Origin: Stenotrophomonas sp. 169
GTDB taxonomy: Bacteria > Pseudomonadota > Gammaproteobacteria > Xanthomonadales > Xanthomonadaceae
Length of the DNA stretch: 64,000 nt
Direction: 5' to 3'
NCBI RefSeq assembly: GCF_014621775.1
Contig: NZ_CP061204.1
Span: 2,562,501-2,626,500 of the forward strand
Shown here: positions 1-11,153 of the stretch, piece by piece
How the letters are laid out: each line of letters starts with the position of its first letter
Position numbering within the stretch: the first letter of the stretch is position 1
The notes under the pieces: generated by a model
What the model was told of the DNA's origin: nothing
What the model saw: only the letters and a program-made list of their open reading frames with translations
Database searches by the model: none
Made by a program: the position numbers and the translations under genes

Positions 1-968
1 GTGACGATCACGCGCTTGGACAGCAGCTCCGGGCGGCCATCGCGGCGGTGGTACACCTTCGCCTCCGGCGGAATGCGGCCGGTATCGATGGCGTCCTGTG
101 CATTGCCTTCCACCACGGCGCGGTATTCCAGCGTCGCGGTGGCACCGATCATGCGCTTGGCTTCGGCCGTATCCTGCACGCCCGGCAGCTGCACGACCAC
201 GCGGTCGGCACCCTGGCGCTGGATGATCGGCTCGGCCACGCCCAGCTGGTTGACGCGGTTGCGCAGGGTGTTGACGTTCTGCTCGATGGCGCCGTTGGCG
301 ATCGCGGTCAACTCGGCGTCGGGCATGCTCACCGTGACGCGGTTGCCGGTTACTTCATAGCCCAGCGTCGGCTGCGACTTGAACAGCGCATCACGCGCAC
401 GCAGGCCGGCGCCCTCGCCCGCTGACGGGCTGAGGTTGGCCACGATGGTGTTGTCACCACGGCGCTCGACGGACTGGTACGGGATACGCGCATCCCGCAG
501 GCTGGTGCGCACGTCTTCAGTGTAGGAATCCAGGCGCTTGTCCAGCGCGGCCCTCTGATCGACCTGCAGCACGAAGTGCACGCCGCCCTGCAGATCCAGG
601 CCCAGCGTCATCGGGCGTGCGCCCAGGTTGGACAACCAGTCCGGCACGGTGGACGCCAGGTTCAGCGCGACCACGTAGTCCTCGCCGACGCTCTGCTTGA
701 GCACGTCGTTGGCGGCGGTCTGGGCCTGGATGTCCGGCAGGCGGACGATCAGGTTTTCACCTTCCACTTCCGCCGCCATCGGCGTGACACCGGCTGCCTT
801 CAGGTCAGCCAGCACGCGATCGCGCAACGCGCTGTCGACCAGTCCGCCACGGTTGGCCGTGATCTGGACGGCCGGGTCTTTCTGGTAGATGTTGGGCATC
901 GCGTACAGCGCACTGATCGCCAGGACGATCAGGATGACGACGTACTTCCAGCGTGGAAATTCGAGCAT
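1..968 (-). CDS. secD: Protein translocase subunit SecD (3' part outside window)
   Basis: N-terminal 322 codons of SecD; the gene runs off the left edge. SecD works with SecF and YajC as an inner-membrane accessory to SecYEG, using the proton gradient to help exported proteins clear the channel. The translation opens MLEFPRWKYVVILIVLAIS, one N-terminal membrane helix, followed by a large periplasmic region containing LGLDLQGGVHFVLQVD, a SecD signature. The ATG at 968 directly precedes the membrane helix, which supports this start. yajC lies 61 bp upstream in the same direction, the usual yajC-secD-secF order. The C-terminal membrane bundle is not visible. Confidence 0.95.
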   Translation of the reverse strand, partial: MLEFPRWKYVVILIVLAISALYAMPNIYQKDPAVQITANRGGLVDSALRDRVLADLKAAGVTPMAAEVEGENLIVRLPDIQAQTAANDVLKQSVGEDYVVALNLASTVPDWLSNLGARPMTLGLDLQGGVHFVLQVDQRAALDKRLDSYTEDVRTSLRDARIPYQSVERRGDNTIVANLSPSAGEGAGLRARDALFKSQPTLGYEVTGNRVTVSMPDAELTAIANGAIEQNVNTLRNRVNQLGVAEPIIQRQGADRVVVQLPGVQDTAEAKRMIGATATLEYRAVVEGNAQDAIDTGRIPPEAKVYHRRDGRPELLSKRVIV

Positions 969-1029
969 TGCTAGGGTCCCGCGCGGCGCCATCCCCGGCG
1001 CCGCGGTTGTACTTCGAAAAGGGAGTGGC

Positions 1030-1377
1030 TCAGACGGCCGACTTCAGGGTGCCGGCCGGCAGCACGTTGCCGACAGCGCCCTTCTGCACGCGGATGCGCA
1101 CGTTGTCGGCCACTTCCAGGGTGACGAAGTTGTCGCCGATGTCGGTGACCACACCGGCAATGCCGCCATTGGTCAGCACTTCGTCGCCGCGCTTGATCTT
1201 CTCCAGCATGGCCTTGTGCTCCTTCTGCCGCTTCATCTGCGGGCGGATCATCAGGAAGTACATGATGGCGATCAGGATGACCGGGAACAGCAGGGTGGTC
1301 ATGGTGAAACCCTGCGGTTGGCCGCCGGCGGCCTGTGCGTGGGCGGCGGGAATCAGGAAAGCAAGCAGGTTCATCAA
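1030..1377 (-). CDS. yajC: Preprotein translocase subunit YajC
   Basis: 115-aa YajC, a small single-span inner-membrane protein that copurifies with SecDF. The translation starts MMNLLAFLIPAAHAQAAGG, then has a hydrophobic helix (about residues 27-45, LLFPVILIAIMYFLMIRPQ) with the family RPQ(M/Q)KRQKEH motif immediately after it, and a small beta-rich cytoplasmic tail containing GDEVLTNGGIAGVV. Length is typical. It sits between tgt and secD on the same strand, the widespread queA-tgt-yajC-secD arrangement, so it is probably co-transcribed with both. Confidence 0.95.
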   Translation of the reverse strand: MMNLLAFLIPAAHAQAAGGQPQGFTMTTLLFPVILIAIMYFLMIRPQMKRQKEHKAMLEKIKRGDEVLTNGGIAGVVTDIGDNFVTLEVADNVRIRVQKGAVGNVLPAGTLKSAV

Positions 1378-1506
1378 GAAGTCCTTTGGTTGGGCGGCAC
1401 TCCGCTCCCTCAGGGAACCGGGCGCGACCGCAGATCGGTGTCAGCCGTGAAGTATGCCACGGGCCCAGGGATTCGTCCTTGGGCCCTTCGGCAGGGGTGT
1501 CGCCGC

Positions 1507-2964
<1,458 letters not shown>

Positions 2965-4029
2965 TCAGCCCTGCGGGAACAACAACATCGCGTCGCCGTA
3001 GCTGAAGAACCGGTAGCGCTGCGCGATCGCATGCCGGTAGGCCTCGAACACCCGCTCTTTGCCGGCGAACGCGGAAATCATCATCAACAGCGTGCTTTCC
3101 GGCAGATGGAAGTTGGTCACCATCGCATCCACGCTGCGGATCCGGTAACCCGGGGTGATGAAGATCTGCGTCTCCCCCGCAAACGGCAGCAGTTCGCCGT
3201 CGCGCATCGCGCTTTCCAGTGCACGCACCACCGTCGTGCCGACGCCGATCACCCGACCACCGGCCTCGCGCGTGCGCCGCACCTGCTGTACCAGCTCCGC
3301 GCCCACGTTCAGCCACTCGCGGTGCATCACATGATCCTTCAGGTCATCCACCCGTACCGGCTGGAAGGTGCCTGCGCCGACGTGCAGCGTCACGTGACCG
3401 AATTCCACGCCCTTGGCCCGCAGGGCATCCAGCAGCGCATCATCGAAATGCAGCCCCGCCGTCGGCGCCGCCACCGCCCCTACTTCACGGGCGAACACCG
3501 TCTGGTAGCGCTCGCGATCGTCCAGCCCCGGCTCGCGCTGGATATACGGCGGCAGCGGCAGGCGACCGGCATGCAGCAGCCATTGCTCCAGCGCCTCGGG
3601 CACGTGGAACTGCAGCACGTAGAACTCGCCATCGCGCCCCAGCACCTCCACCTCGCCGCCGGCATCCAGGGCGATCCGGCTGCCCGGCTTCGGCGTCTTG
3701 CTGGCCCCGACCTGCGCCCGGGCCTGTTGTGCGCCCAACAGCCGTTCGATCAGGATCTCCACCCGCCCACCGGTGGCCTTCTGGCCGAACAGCCGCGCCG
3801 GGATCACCCGCGTATCGTTGAATACCAACAGGTCGCCCGCGCGCAGCAGCCCCGGCAGGTCATGCACATGTGCATCGGCCAGCGCGCCCGGCACGGGCGG
3901 CACCAGCAACAGACGACTGGCGGAGCGCTCGGCCAGCGGCGCCTGGGCAATCAGTTCAGCAGGAAGTTCGTAGTGGAAATCAGACTTCTTCAAGGGAACA
4001 CGCGGCAACAGGTCGGCAATGGCGCGCAT
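2965..4029 (-). CDS. queA: S-adenosylmethionine:tRNA ribosyltransferase-isomerase
   Basis: QueA transfers the ribosyl part of S-adenosylmethionine to preQ1 in tRNA, giving epoxyqueuosine. Signatures include [20 protein letters not shown] at the N terminus, [42 protein letters not shown] and [15 protein letters not shown]. From the ATG at 4029 the protein is 354 aa, close to the usual length. A TTG at 3993 would start directly at [10 protein letters not shown], as many QueA proteins do, giving 342 aa; which is used cannot be settled here. tgt lies downstream on the same strand. Confidence 0.93.
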   Translation of the reverse strand: MRAIADLLPRVPLKKSDFHYELPAELIAQAPLAERSASRLLLVPPVPGALADAHVHDLPGLLRAGDLLVFNDTRVIPARLFGQKATGGRVEILIERLLGAQQARAQVGASKTPKPGSRIALDAGGEVEVLGRDGEFYVLQFHVPEALEQWLLHAGRLPLPPYIQREPGLDDRERYQTVFAREVGAVAAPTAGLHFDDALLDALRAKGVEFGHVTLHVGAGTFQPVRVDDLKDHVMHREWLNVGAELVQQVRRTREAGGRVIGVGTTVVRALESAMRDGELLPFAGETQIFITPGYRIRSVDAMVTNFHLPESTLLMMISAFAGKERVFEAYRHAIAQRYRFFSYGDAMLLFPQG

Positions 4030-4242
4030 TGTACGACCGGCTGCCGCCAGACCGCGATGCAGGAGCCCAACGGTCGCGAAAATGCTGCCATGCAGCAGCG
4101 AACGCACGGGGTTATCGCGCAAAAAGGCGCGTGCTAGCATCGAATCAGAAGTCCGAATGCACGAGCCATCATCCAACGCGCGCGCTTGCCGCGCGTTGTG
4201 CTTTTCCGGGGCCGTGCGACCTATCGTTTCAGGAGACCTGCA

Positions 4243-5739
4243 ATGAGCTTCATCGAACGCCTCGCCCCCCTTCGCGCCCAGCCCGGCACCCGCCTGACCA
4301 CTGGCCTGGATGACGCCACGCTGGAGCAGCTGGCCGCGAGCCACCCGTCGCTGGTGGCTGCAATGGACGCCGCTGCTGCGGAATTTTCCCGGGTACAGGC
4401 GGAGCTGGGCGAGCTGCTGGCGCTGGACGAACAAGCGCAGATCGACGCCATGCAGGACGGCTTCATCAACTTCTATGCCGATGACGCAGTCACCCCGTAC
4501 GTGGCGCTGACCGCGCGCGGGCCGTGGGTGGTCACCTTGAAGGGCGCGGTGCTGTACGACGCGGGCGGCTACGGCATGCTCGGTTTCGGCCACACCCCGG
4601 ACGCCGTGATCGACGCCATGGCCCAGCCCCAGGTGATGGCCAACATCATGACCCCCAGCCTGTCGCAACAGCGCTTTGTCCGCGCGTTGCGTGCAGAGAT
4701 CGGCCACCGTCGCGGCGGCTGCCCGTTCACCCGCTTCATGTGTCTCAATTCCGGCTCGGAAGCGGTCGGCCTGGCCGCGCGCATCGCCGATGTGAACAGC
4801 AAGCTGCAGACCGATCCGGGTGCTCCGCATGCGGGCGCGACGGTGAAGCGCCTGGTGATCAAGGGCAGCTTCCACGGCCGTACCGACCGCCCTGCCCTGT
4901 ACTCCGATTCCAGCCGCCGTACGTACCAGCAGTACCTGGCGAGCTACCGCGGCGAAGACTCGGTCATCGCGATCGCACCGTATGACGAGGCCGCCCTGCG
5001 CGCCGTGTTCGACGACGCGGGCCGCAACAACTGGTTCATCGAAGCGGTATTCCTGGAACCGGTGATGGGCGAAGGCGATCCGGGCCGTTCGGTGCCGCCG
5101 GCGTTCTATGCCCTCGCCCGCGAACTGACCCGCGCGCACGGCAGCCTGCTGCTGCTGGACTCGATCCAGGCCGGCCTGCGCGCGCACGGCGTCCTGTCGG
5201 TGGTGGATTACCCGGGGTTCGAGGGCCTGGACCCGCCGGACATGGAAACCTATTCCAAGGCGTTGAACGCCGCCCAGTACCCGTTGTCGGTGCTGGCAGT
5301 GAATGAACGCGCCGCGCAGCTGTACCGCAAGGGCATCTATGGCAACACGATGACCAGCAACCCGCGGGCACTGGACGTGGCCTGCGCCACGCTGGCCCAG
5401 CTGACGCCGGAGGTCCGCCGCAACATCGCCGAGCGCGGGGCGGAAGCGGTGCAGCGGCTGGAACAGCTGAAGGACGAACTGGGCGGCCTGATCACCAAGG
5501 TCCAGGGCACCGGCCTGCTGTTTTCCTGCGAGCTGGCCCCACAGTTCAAGTGCTATGGCGCCGGCTCTACCGAAGAGTGGCTGCGCCGCCGCGGCGTCAA
5601 CGTCATCCACGGCGGCGAGCGCTCGCTCCGCTTCACCCCGCACTTCGGCATGGACAGCAGCGAGTTGCAGCTGCTGGTCGGCATGATCGGCCGCGCCCTG
5701 CGCGAAGGCCCGCGCCGCGAAGAAGCCGAAGCCGCCTGA
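4243..5739 (+). CDS. PLP-dependent class-III aminotransferase family protein
   Basis: 498-aa fold-type-I PLP enzyme of the class-III aminotransferase family. The start is fixed by AGGAG seven bases before the ATG. Visible landmarks are the cofactor-phosphate region [17 protein letters not shown], the helix beginning [11 protein letters not shown], the acidic [15 protein letters not shown] (normally D-E-x-Q) and the likely Schiff-base lysine in [18 protein letters not shown]. The N-terminal 90 residues are an extension before the catalytic domain. Substrate cannot be assigned: it is neither a standard ArgD nor GabT. It is followed by a palindrome and the LOG-family gene. Confidence 0.8.
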   Translation: MSFIERLAPLRAQPGTRLTTGLDDATLEQLAASHPSLVAAMDAAAAEFSRVQAELGELLALDEQAQIDAMQDGFINFYADDAVTPYVALTARGPWVVTLKGAVLYDAGGYGMLGFGHTPDAVIDAMAQPQVMANIMTPSLSQQRFVRALRAEIGHRRGGCPFTRFMCLNSGSEAVGLAARIADVNSKLQTDPGAPHAGATVKRLVIKGSFHGRTDRPALYSDSSRRTYQQYLASYRGEDSVIAIAPYDEAALRAVFDDAGRNNWFIEAVFLEPVMGEGDPGRSVPPAFYALARELTRAHGSLLLLDSIQAGLRAHGVLSVVDYPGFEGLDPPDMETYSKALNAAQYPLSVLAVNERAAQLYRKGIYGNTMTSNPRALDVACATLAQLTPEVRRNIAERGAEAVQRLEQLKDELGGLITKVQGTGLLFSCELAPQFKCYGAGSTEEWLRRRGVNVIHGGERSLRFTPHFGMDSSELQLLVGMIGRALREGPRREEAEAA

Positions 5740-5746
5740 AAATGCG

Positions 5747-5798
5747 AAAATGGGGACGGAGGGAATTAATTCTGATTAATTCCCTCCGTCCCCATTTT
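5747..5798. repeat. GGGGACGGAGGG palindrome, short form
   Basis: Perfect inverted repeat with 24-bp arms (5747-5770 and 5775-5798) and a 4-base loop, beginning AAAATGGGGACGGAGGGAAT and ending with a T-run. It separates two same-direction genes and could act as an intrinsic terminator. The outer 15 bp are shared with the longer palindromes at 6423-6504 and 52089-52168. Confidence 0.85.
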
Positions 5799-5820
5799 GT
5801 CGTTATTTGCAGGAACTCCC

Positions 5821-6417
5821 ATGAAGTCCATCTGTGTTTACTGCGGGTCCAACGCAGGCAGCAAGCCCATCTACAGCGAGCGTGCCGCCGCGCTGGGTGA
5901 ACGTATCGCCCGCGATGGGCTGCGCCTGGTCTATGGCGGTGGCAACGTCGGCCTGATGGGCACGGTGGCCAACGCGGTGATGGAGGCCGGCGGTGAAGTC
6001 ACCGGCGTGATCCCGCAGCAGCTGGCGGACTGGGAAGTCGCCCACCGCGGCCTGACCTCACTGGAAATCGTGGGCTCGATGCATGAGCGCAAGTCGCGCA
6101 TGTTCGACCTGTCCGACGCCTTCGTCGCCTTGCCCGGCGGCTTCGGCACCATGGAAGAGATCTTCGAGATGCTGACCTGGCGCCAGCTGGGCATCGGCAG
6201 CAAGCCCTGCGCTTTCCTCGATGTCGACGGCTTCTACGCCCCGCTGATCGGCATGATCGACCGCATGGTCGACGAGCGCTTCCTGCACCCCACCCAGCGC
6301 GCCGACCTGTGGTACGGCTCGGACATCGACGAAATGCTGGAATGGATGCGCCACTACGAGCCCGCCCAGGCCTCCAAGTGGATCGACGAGAAGCGCCGCA
6401 AGGCACTGGTCCCGTAA
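5821..6417 (+). CDS. LOG family protein (nucleoside monophosphate phosphoribohydrolase)
   Basis: 198-aa LOG/YvdD-type protein. Members hydrolyse the N-glycosidic bond of nucleoside 5'-monophosphates and are often misnamed lysine decarboxylases. The diagnostic PGGFGTMEE motif lies near residue 108, preceded by the GGGNVGLMG nucleotide-binding loop (about residue 39) and the HERKSRMFDLSDAFVALPGG stretch. The ATG at 5821 starts MKSICVYCGSNAG, the normal N terminus; an in-frame start 24 bases upstream would fall inside the spacer. It converges on the cyclic-di-GMP gene across a palindrome. Confidence 0.92.
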   Translation: MKSICVYCGSNAGSKPIYSERAAALGERIARDGLRLVYGGGNVGLMGTVANAVMEAGGEVTGVIPQQLADWEVAHRGLTSLEIVGSMHERKSRMFDLSDAFVALPGGFGTMEEIFEMLTWRQLGIGSKPCAFLDVDGFYAPLIGMIDRMVDERFLHPTQRADLWYGSDIDEMLEWMRHYEPAQASKWIDEKRRKALVP

Positions 6418-6422
6418 ACACG

Positions 6423-6504
6423 AAAAAAGGGGACGGAGGGGATTAAGTCGCATTCGGCCACGGACGTGGTCGAATGCGACTTAATCCCCTCCGTCCCCTT
6501 TTTT
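6423..6504. repeat. GGGGACGGAGGGG palindrome, long form
   Basis: Inverted repeat with 40-bp arms (6423-6462, 6465-6504), a 2-base centre and a single mismatch that would be a G-U pair in RNA. It begins AAAAAAGGGGACGGAGGGG and ends in six T, so it resembles a terminator from either side. It lies exactly between convergent genes. Its outer 32 bp are identical to the palindrome at 52088-52168. Confidence 0.9.
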
Positions 6505-6507
6505 GCT

Positions 6508-9348
6508 TCAGCGCGGTGCGGGGCGGCCGAGAAGGTAGCCTTGGCCGTAGTCGCAGCCCAGGCCGAGCAGTATCTGGCGTTGGCTCTCGGTTTCGATGCC
6601 TTCGGCGATCGTGTCGATGCCCAGCGTGCGGGCCAGTGACACCACACCTTCGACCAGCGCCAGGGTGCTCTTCGCCTCCGGTCCGTTCAGGCCGGCGATG
6701 AAGCTCTGGTCGATCTTCAGCGTGGTGATCGGGAAGCGGTGCAGGTAGGACAGCGCGGAGAATCCCGTGCCGAAGTCGTCCAGCTGTACGAGGATGCCGC
6801 GCTCGCGCAGCGCCTGCAGCACGCGCAGGGTGCGCGGACCGTCATCGAGCAGGGCCACTTCGGTGATTTCAAGCCGTAAGCGGTGCGGGTCGGCGTCGAA
6901 CGCTTCGATCAACCCGAACAACCGTTGACTGAAATCGGCAGAACGGAAATGGCGCGGCGACACGTTGACCGATACATAACCGCTGCCGCCGTGCGCCAGT
7001 CCGGCGATCACCTGTTCGTAGATCAGCCAGTCCACCTGCTCGATCAGGCCACTGCCTTCGCTGAGGTCGAGGAAGGCCCCCGGCAACAACACCCCCCGCG
7101 TTTCGTGCTGCCAACGGAGCAGCGCCTCGTAGCCGACGATCTCGCCATCACCCAGGCGAACGATCGGCTGGTAGTACGGCATGAAATCGTGGTTGATGAT
7201 CGCCCGGCGCAGGTCGGATTCCAGGTCCAGGCTGCGCATCGCTTGTTCGCGCATGTCTTCATCGAAGATCGCGCAGCGGTCGTGGCCCTGTGCCTTGGCG
7301 CGGTACATCGCCGCGTCGGCATCGCGCAGCAGCTCTTCGCCGCGGTGGTAGCGGCTGTTCCACAGCGCGATGCCCAGGCTGCCCGACGGGAACAATTCGC
7401 GCCCTGCCACCCACATCGATTCCTGCAGCGCCAGCAGCATGCGCTGCGAGAACTCGAGTGCCTGCGCAAGCCCCTGCGGACACTGCAGCAGGATGGCGAA
7501 CTCGTCGCCGCCCAAGCGTGCCACCACGTCATCGGCCCCCAGCATCGAGACGATGCGCCGGGCCACTTCGACCAGCATCTGGTCGCCCGCCGCATGCCCG
7601 ATGCTGTCATTCACCAGCTTGAAGCGGTCCAGGTCCAGGAACAGCACGGCAAACTCGCCGCCCTCGCCCTGCCGTGCGCGTGCAAGCGCGTCCTCCAGGC
7701 GATCCAGCAGGTGGATGCGGTTGGGCAGGCCGGTCAGGCCGTCATGCATGGCCTGGTGGGTCAGCCGCTGCTCGGCGCGCAGCCGTTCGGCGATCTGCCC
7801 GAGCAGCTTTTCGTTGACATCGGCCAGCTCGCGCGTGCGCTCCTCCACACGCTGCTCCAGACCGGCGTGGGCCAGCCGCAGGCGCTCCTGGTCGCGCTGC
7901 CGCGCCAACCCGGCGCCGATGTTCTGCGCCACGAAGGTCAGCAGCCGCTGGTCATTCGGAGTGAATCCGACATCAGCGCTGTAGCTCTGTACGACGATCA
8001 CGCCAACCACCTCGTCGTCGCGCAGCAGCGGCACACCCAGCCAGCACTGCGAGCGCACTCCGGATTCGCGTATCTGCCCCGCCTCGATCATCGCGTCGAT
8101 AGCGGCGCGTGCGGCGAGCAGCGGCTTGCGCTCACGCACGACGTGCTCGGTCAGTCCCTGGCTGAAAGCGCGCGGCGCCCGCAACGTGGTGTATTCGTCC
8201 ACCGAGTACACGAACTCCAGTCCGTCACCCGCTTCGTTCACCAGGGCGATGTAGAAATTGCGTGCGTCCAGCAGCGTGCCGACGATGCCGTGCACCTGCG
8301 CATGGAACTGCGAGAGGCTCTCGGCTTTCATTGCCAGTTCGGCGATGCCGTACAACGCGGCCTGCAGTTTTTCCGCACGCCGACGTTCGAATACTTCATC
8401 CTGCAGGCTGCGGTTCGCCCGCTGCAGCTCCAGCGTGCGCCGTTCCACCTGCCGCTCCAGCTGCACCTGCGCCTGGCGCCGGTCCATCGCGGTCTGCACG
8501 TGCTGGGCCACAAAGCCGAGCAACGCACGATCCGCATCCCCATAGCGGTCATGCTGGTCGTAGCTCTGCACCACGATGGCGCCGCATACCCGGCCGTCGC
8601 GCAGCATCGGCACGCCCAACCAGTCCAGGCTTTCCGGTCCGCGCCAGTGCTGCGCATCCTGCCCGACGCTGGCAAGCAGCTGCCGCGATGGACCACTCAG
8701 CGCCTGCCCGTGTTGCAGCAGCGCGAAGGTCAGGCTGCCGGGCATTTCGCTTTCCGCATAGGTGCGCGATGCATCGGCGACGAAGTCATCGATCTGATCA
8801 GCGAAGTACAGAAATCGTATCGTCCTGCGCACATCGTCGTATTCCACGATGAAGCAGTTGTGCGCGTACATCAGGGTGTTCAGCACGCGGTGGACATGGC
8901 GCAGCATCTCGGCCATTTCCAGCTCGGCCCCGGACAGGTCGGCGATTTCATACAGCGCCTGCTGCAGCCGCTTGCCGTCTTCCAGCACGTGGATCTGCGC
9001 GTCCTGGCGGGCCTGCCGCACCGCCGCCTGCAGCGTTTCGCGGGCGACCGGCCACCAACCCGGCGGAACGCTCTGCGCATCCACCCGCAGGCCCAGTCGT
9101 GCGCCGGCGTGCTGCCACTGCTGGTGCCGGTCGTCGCAGACGCCGACCCGGGCCCAGTCCGCTGTACTGCAGGGCGCGCCTTCGCAGGGGAACCCCTGCA
9201 TTCCCTCGCCCAGCAGCGGGTCGTTCCAGTACGCGTGCAGCGTCGCGCCCGCCGGCAGCAGCCCGTGCAAGGCCTGCAACACCCCGGCCGTCACCACGGC
9301 GTCGCCTGGCGTTTCCATCAATGGCGCAACGATCTGGCTGGACAACAT
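6508..9348 (-). CDS. GAF-GAF-GGDEF-EAL cyclic-di-GMP signalling protein
   Basis: 946-aa soluble signalling protein. Two GAF-type sensor domains (about residues 145-290 and 330-490), each with a LGVP(M/L)LRD block followed by IVVQSY, are joined by coiled-coil segments (RTLELQRANRSLQDEV; VEERTRELADVNEKL). A GGDEF domain follows (RLGGDEF near residue 612). The segment before GGDEF reads GADDVVA, so no inhibitory RxxD site is present. The EAL domain looks catalytically complete (GYEALLRW near 740, NVSPRHF, EITE, QLDDFGTGFS, LKIDQSF, AEGIETE). A bifunctional cyclase/phosphodiesterase is possible; net activity is unknown. The start at 9348 is chosen over longer in-frame starts that would read into the divergent sigma-factor promoter region. 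Confidence 0.9.
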   Translation of the reverse strand: MLSSQIVAPLMETPGDAVVTAGVLQALHGLLPAGATLHAYWNDPLLGEGMQGFPCEGAPCSTADWARVGVCDDRHQQWQHAGARLGLRVDAQSVPPGWWPVARETLQAAVRQARQDAQIHVLEDGKRLQQALYEIADLSGAELEMAEMLRHVHRVLNTLMYAHNCFIVEYDDVRRTIRFLYFADQIDDFVADASRTYAESEMPGSLTFALLQHGQALSGPSRQLLASVGQDAQHWRGPESLDWLGVPMLRDGRVCGAIVVQSYDQHDRYGDADRALLGFVAQHVQTAMDRRQAQVQLERQVERRTLELQRANRSLQDEVFERRRAEKLQAALYGIAELAMKAESLSQFHAQVHGIVGTLLDARNFYIALVNEAGDGLEFVYSVDEYTTLRAPRAFSQGLTEHVVRERKPLLAARAAIDAMIEAGQIRESGVRSQCWLGVPLLRDDEVVGVIVVQSYSADVGFTPNDQRLLTFVAQNIGAGLARQRDQERLRLAHAGLEQRVEERTRELADVNEKLLGQIAERLRAEQRLTHQAMHDGLTGLPNRIHLLDRLEDALARARQGEGGEFAVLFLDLDRFKLVNDSIGHAAGDQMLVEVARRIVSMLGADDVVARLGGDEFAILLQCPQGLAQALEFSQRMLLALQESMWVAGRELFPSGSLGIALWNSRYHRGEELLRDADAAMYRAKAQGHDRCAIFDEDMREQAMRSLDLESDLRRAIINHDFMPYYQPIVRLGDGEIVGYEALLRWQHETRGVLLPGAFLDLSEGSGLIEQVDWLIYEQVIAGLAHGGSGYVSVNVSPRHFRSADFSQRLFGLIEAFDADPHRLRLEITEVALLDDGPRTLRVLQALRERGILVQLDDFGTGFSALSYLHRFPITTLKIDQSFIAGLNGPEAKSTLALVEGVVSLARTLGIDTIAEGIETESQRQILLGLGCDYGQGYLLGRPAPR

Positions 9349-9469
9349 GACGACCCCATGGCGCGGGAATTCCCGACACCTCCCCTTGACGCGGAGCATA
9401 GCGCTTTCCACCCCCGGAAATGGAGCCCTGCAACCCCTCTGCCCCTCCTCGTTCGTTAGGGAGGGAGAC

Positions 9470-10111
9470 ATGTCCATTCCTCGCCCGTTGCTTGCCGCCC
9501 CCGCCTCCGGCACGACCCGCTATGCGTCGTCGCGGGCAGGCCTTACCCTGTGCGCCGTGGACACTGCCGCATTGCCAACCGATGAAGCCTTGATGCTCGC
9601 CTGGGCCGGCGGCGACCTGCCCGCGTTCCAGGCCCTGTATGAGCGTCACCGGCGCAAGCTGCATGGCTTCCTGCTGCGCCAACTGCGCGATCCCGGCCTG
9701 GCTGAGGAAATGTTCCAGGACGTGTGGCAGCGGGTCATCGCGGCCCGTGCCGGCTGGCAGCCCGACGCCGCCTTCGGCACGTGGCTGTTCCGCATCGCCC
9801 ATAACCGGCTGAACGACCATTGGCGCGCGTCGCGCCACCGCCCGCCTGCACCGTACGATGCCGACGCACGGGTGGAGGCGGTCGTGGACGGGCACACGCC
9901 AGAAACCGAGCTCAGCGGATTTGAACAACGTCGGCGCGTCCAGCAGGCGATGGATGCCCTGCCGCCCGACCAGCGCGAGGTGCTGCTGCTGCGCCTGGAG
10001 CAGGAGCTGAGCCTGGAAGAGATCGGCCAGATCACCGGCGTTGGCCGGGAAACCGTGAAGTCGCGGCTGCGTTACGCGATGGACAAATTGCGCGCAGGAT
10101 TGACCCCATGA
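9470..10111 (+). CDS. ECF-type RNA polymerase sigma factor
   Basis: Sigma-70 family protein of 213 aa. Region 2 is visible as ALYERHRRKLHGFLLRQL with FGTWLFRIAHNRLNDHWR, and region 4 as ALPPDQREVLLLRL...LSLEEIGQITGVGRETVKSR, a helix-turn-helix for the -35 element. The ATG at 9470 follows a strong AGGGAGGGA ribosome site. A GTG at 9557 (VDTAALPTDEALM, 184 aa) would begin nearer the conserved domain and cannot be excluded. The next gene overlaps its stop by 4 bp, as expected for a sigma/anti-sigma pair. The divergent neighbour is the cyclic-di-GMP protein. Confidence 0.9.
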   Translation: MSIPRPLLAAPASGTTRYASSRAGLTLCAVDTAALPTDEALMLAWAGGDLPAFQALYERHRRKLHGFLLRQLRDPGLAEEMFQDVWQRVIAARAGWQPDAAFGTWLFRIAHNRLNDHWRASRHRPPAPYDADARVEAVVDGHTPETELSGFEQRRRVQQAMDALPPDQREVLLLRLEQELSLEEIGQITGVGRETVKSRLRYAMDKLRAGLTP

Positions 10112-11100
10112 CCGGCCCCGACCTGAATCGCCACGATCCGCTGACAGACGAAGAGCGCGAGCTGGCCAAGCTGCTGGGTGGCCGCTTGGACAAGGCGCCC
10201 CCGCCTGCGGTGGATGCCGCCGTGCTGGCGGCCGCCCGCGCGGCGGTGCTCGACGAGCGTGGCAGGTATGACGCGGCCCCTTCAGCGCCATCCGATGCAC
10301 CCACCCCGCGCCTGCAGCACCGTCGCCCGCGCTGGCCTGCCGTGTTCGGCGTGGCCGCTTCGGTGGTATTCGCCGTCGGCCTGGCTTGGCAGCTGCGTCC
10401 CGAGCCGCCGCAGGCCCCCGCCCGCGTCGAGGCGGCCCCCGCGCCGGCCTCCGCAGCGGCAGACAGCAGCGCGCCCGCTGCGCGCAGTGCGCAGGCCGAC
10501 GAAGCGGCCGACGTATCGACCGCGATGCAGGCTGATGAGCGGCCGGCGGCAGAACCCGCCGCCCCCGCAGAAGCGCCACGGCAAGCACGCAGAGCACCCG
10601 AGCCCGCCGTGGCACCCGAGCCCGCCCCGGTACCACCGCCTGTCGTTGCAAAACCGGCGCCACGTGAGCGCGCGGTGCCGCCCGCGCTTCCGCTTCCCGC
10701 GCCTTCCGCTGCACCTGCACCTGCGCCTGCACGCGCCGACGCGTACGCCGCAGCGCCGGCTGCCGCGATGGAAACGGATGCCGCAGAGCCGCGCGCAGCC
10801 GACGTCGAATCGTCCTCTTCGCATACCGCACGCAGCCTGCGCGCCGCGCCGGCAAATGCGCAGGCGAACAACCCGCAGGCCTTCGCGCAGCGCAAGCAGG
10901 CGGCATCGCTGAGTGCCGAAGCCGTGCAGGACGCCGTGCTGGCCGACGCGCAGCTGACACGCCGCCAATGGCTGCAGAAGATCCGCCATCGCCGCGACGC
11001 CGGGGATGTCGATGTCGCCCGCGCCAGCCTGGAGCGCTATCTGTTCCAGTATCCGGAAACGCGCCTGCCGCGCGACCTGCAGCCGCTGCTGGCCGATTGA
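10108..11100 (+). CDS. Putative anti-sigma factor, Pro/Ala-rich membrane protein
   Basis: 330-aa protein translationally coupled (ATGA overlap) to the ECF sigma factor. A short cytoplasmic N-terminal part (residues 1-72) is followed by one transmembrane helix (WPAVFGVAASVVFAVGLAW, about 74-92), a roughly 150-residue Pro/Ala-rich low-complexity periplasmic linker and a short C-terminal domain (WLQKIRHRRDAGDVDVARAS to the end). The topology and coupling suggest it holds the sigma factor at the membrane. No zinc-finger anti-sigma motif is visible, so this role is inferred from context. Confidence 0.65.
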   Translation: MTGPDLNRHDPLTDEERELAKLLGGRLDKAPPPAVDAAVLAAARAAVLDERGRYDAAPSAPSDAPTPRLQHRRPRWPAVFGVAASVVFAVGLAWQLRPEPPQAPARVEAAPAPASAAADSSAPAARSAQADEAADVSTAMQADERPAAEPAAPAEAPRQARRAPEPAVAPEPAPVPPPVVAKPAPRERAVPPALPLPAPSAAPAPAPARADAYAAAPAAAMETDAAEPRAADVESSSSHTARSLRAAPANAQANNPQAFAQRKQAASLSAEAVQDAVLADAQLTRRQWLQKIRHRRDAGDVDVARASLERYLFQYPETRLPRDLQPLLAD

Positions 11101-11153
11101 CGGTCTGACCGCCCACCCGGCCCAGCGTGAGCCGGCGCGGTAACATTGCACGG

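Noticed and set aside
6883..9459. 858-codon open frame on the plus strand
   Set aside because: It lies exactly opposite the GAF-GGDEF-EAL gene, has no recognisable motif and reflects high GC and codon bias.
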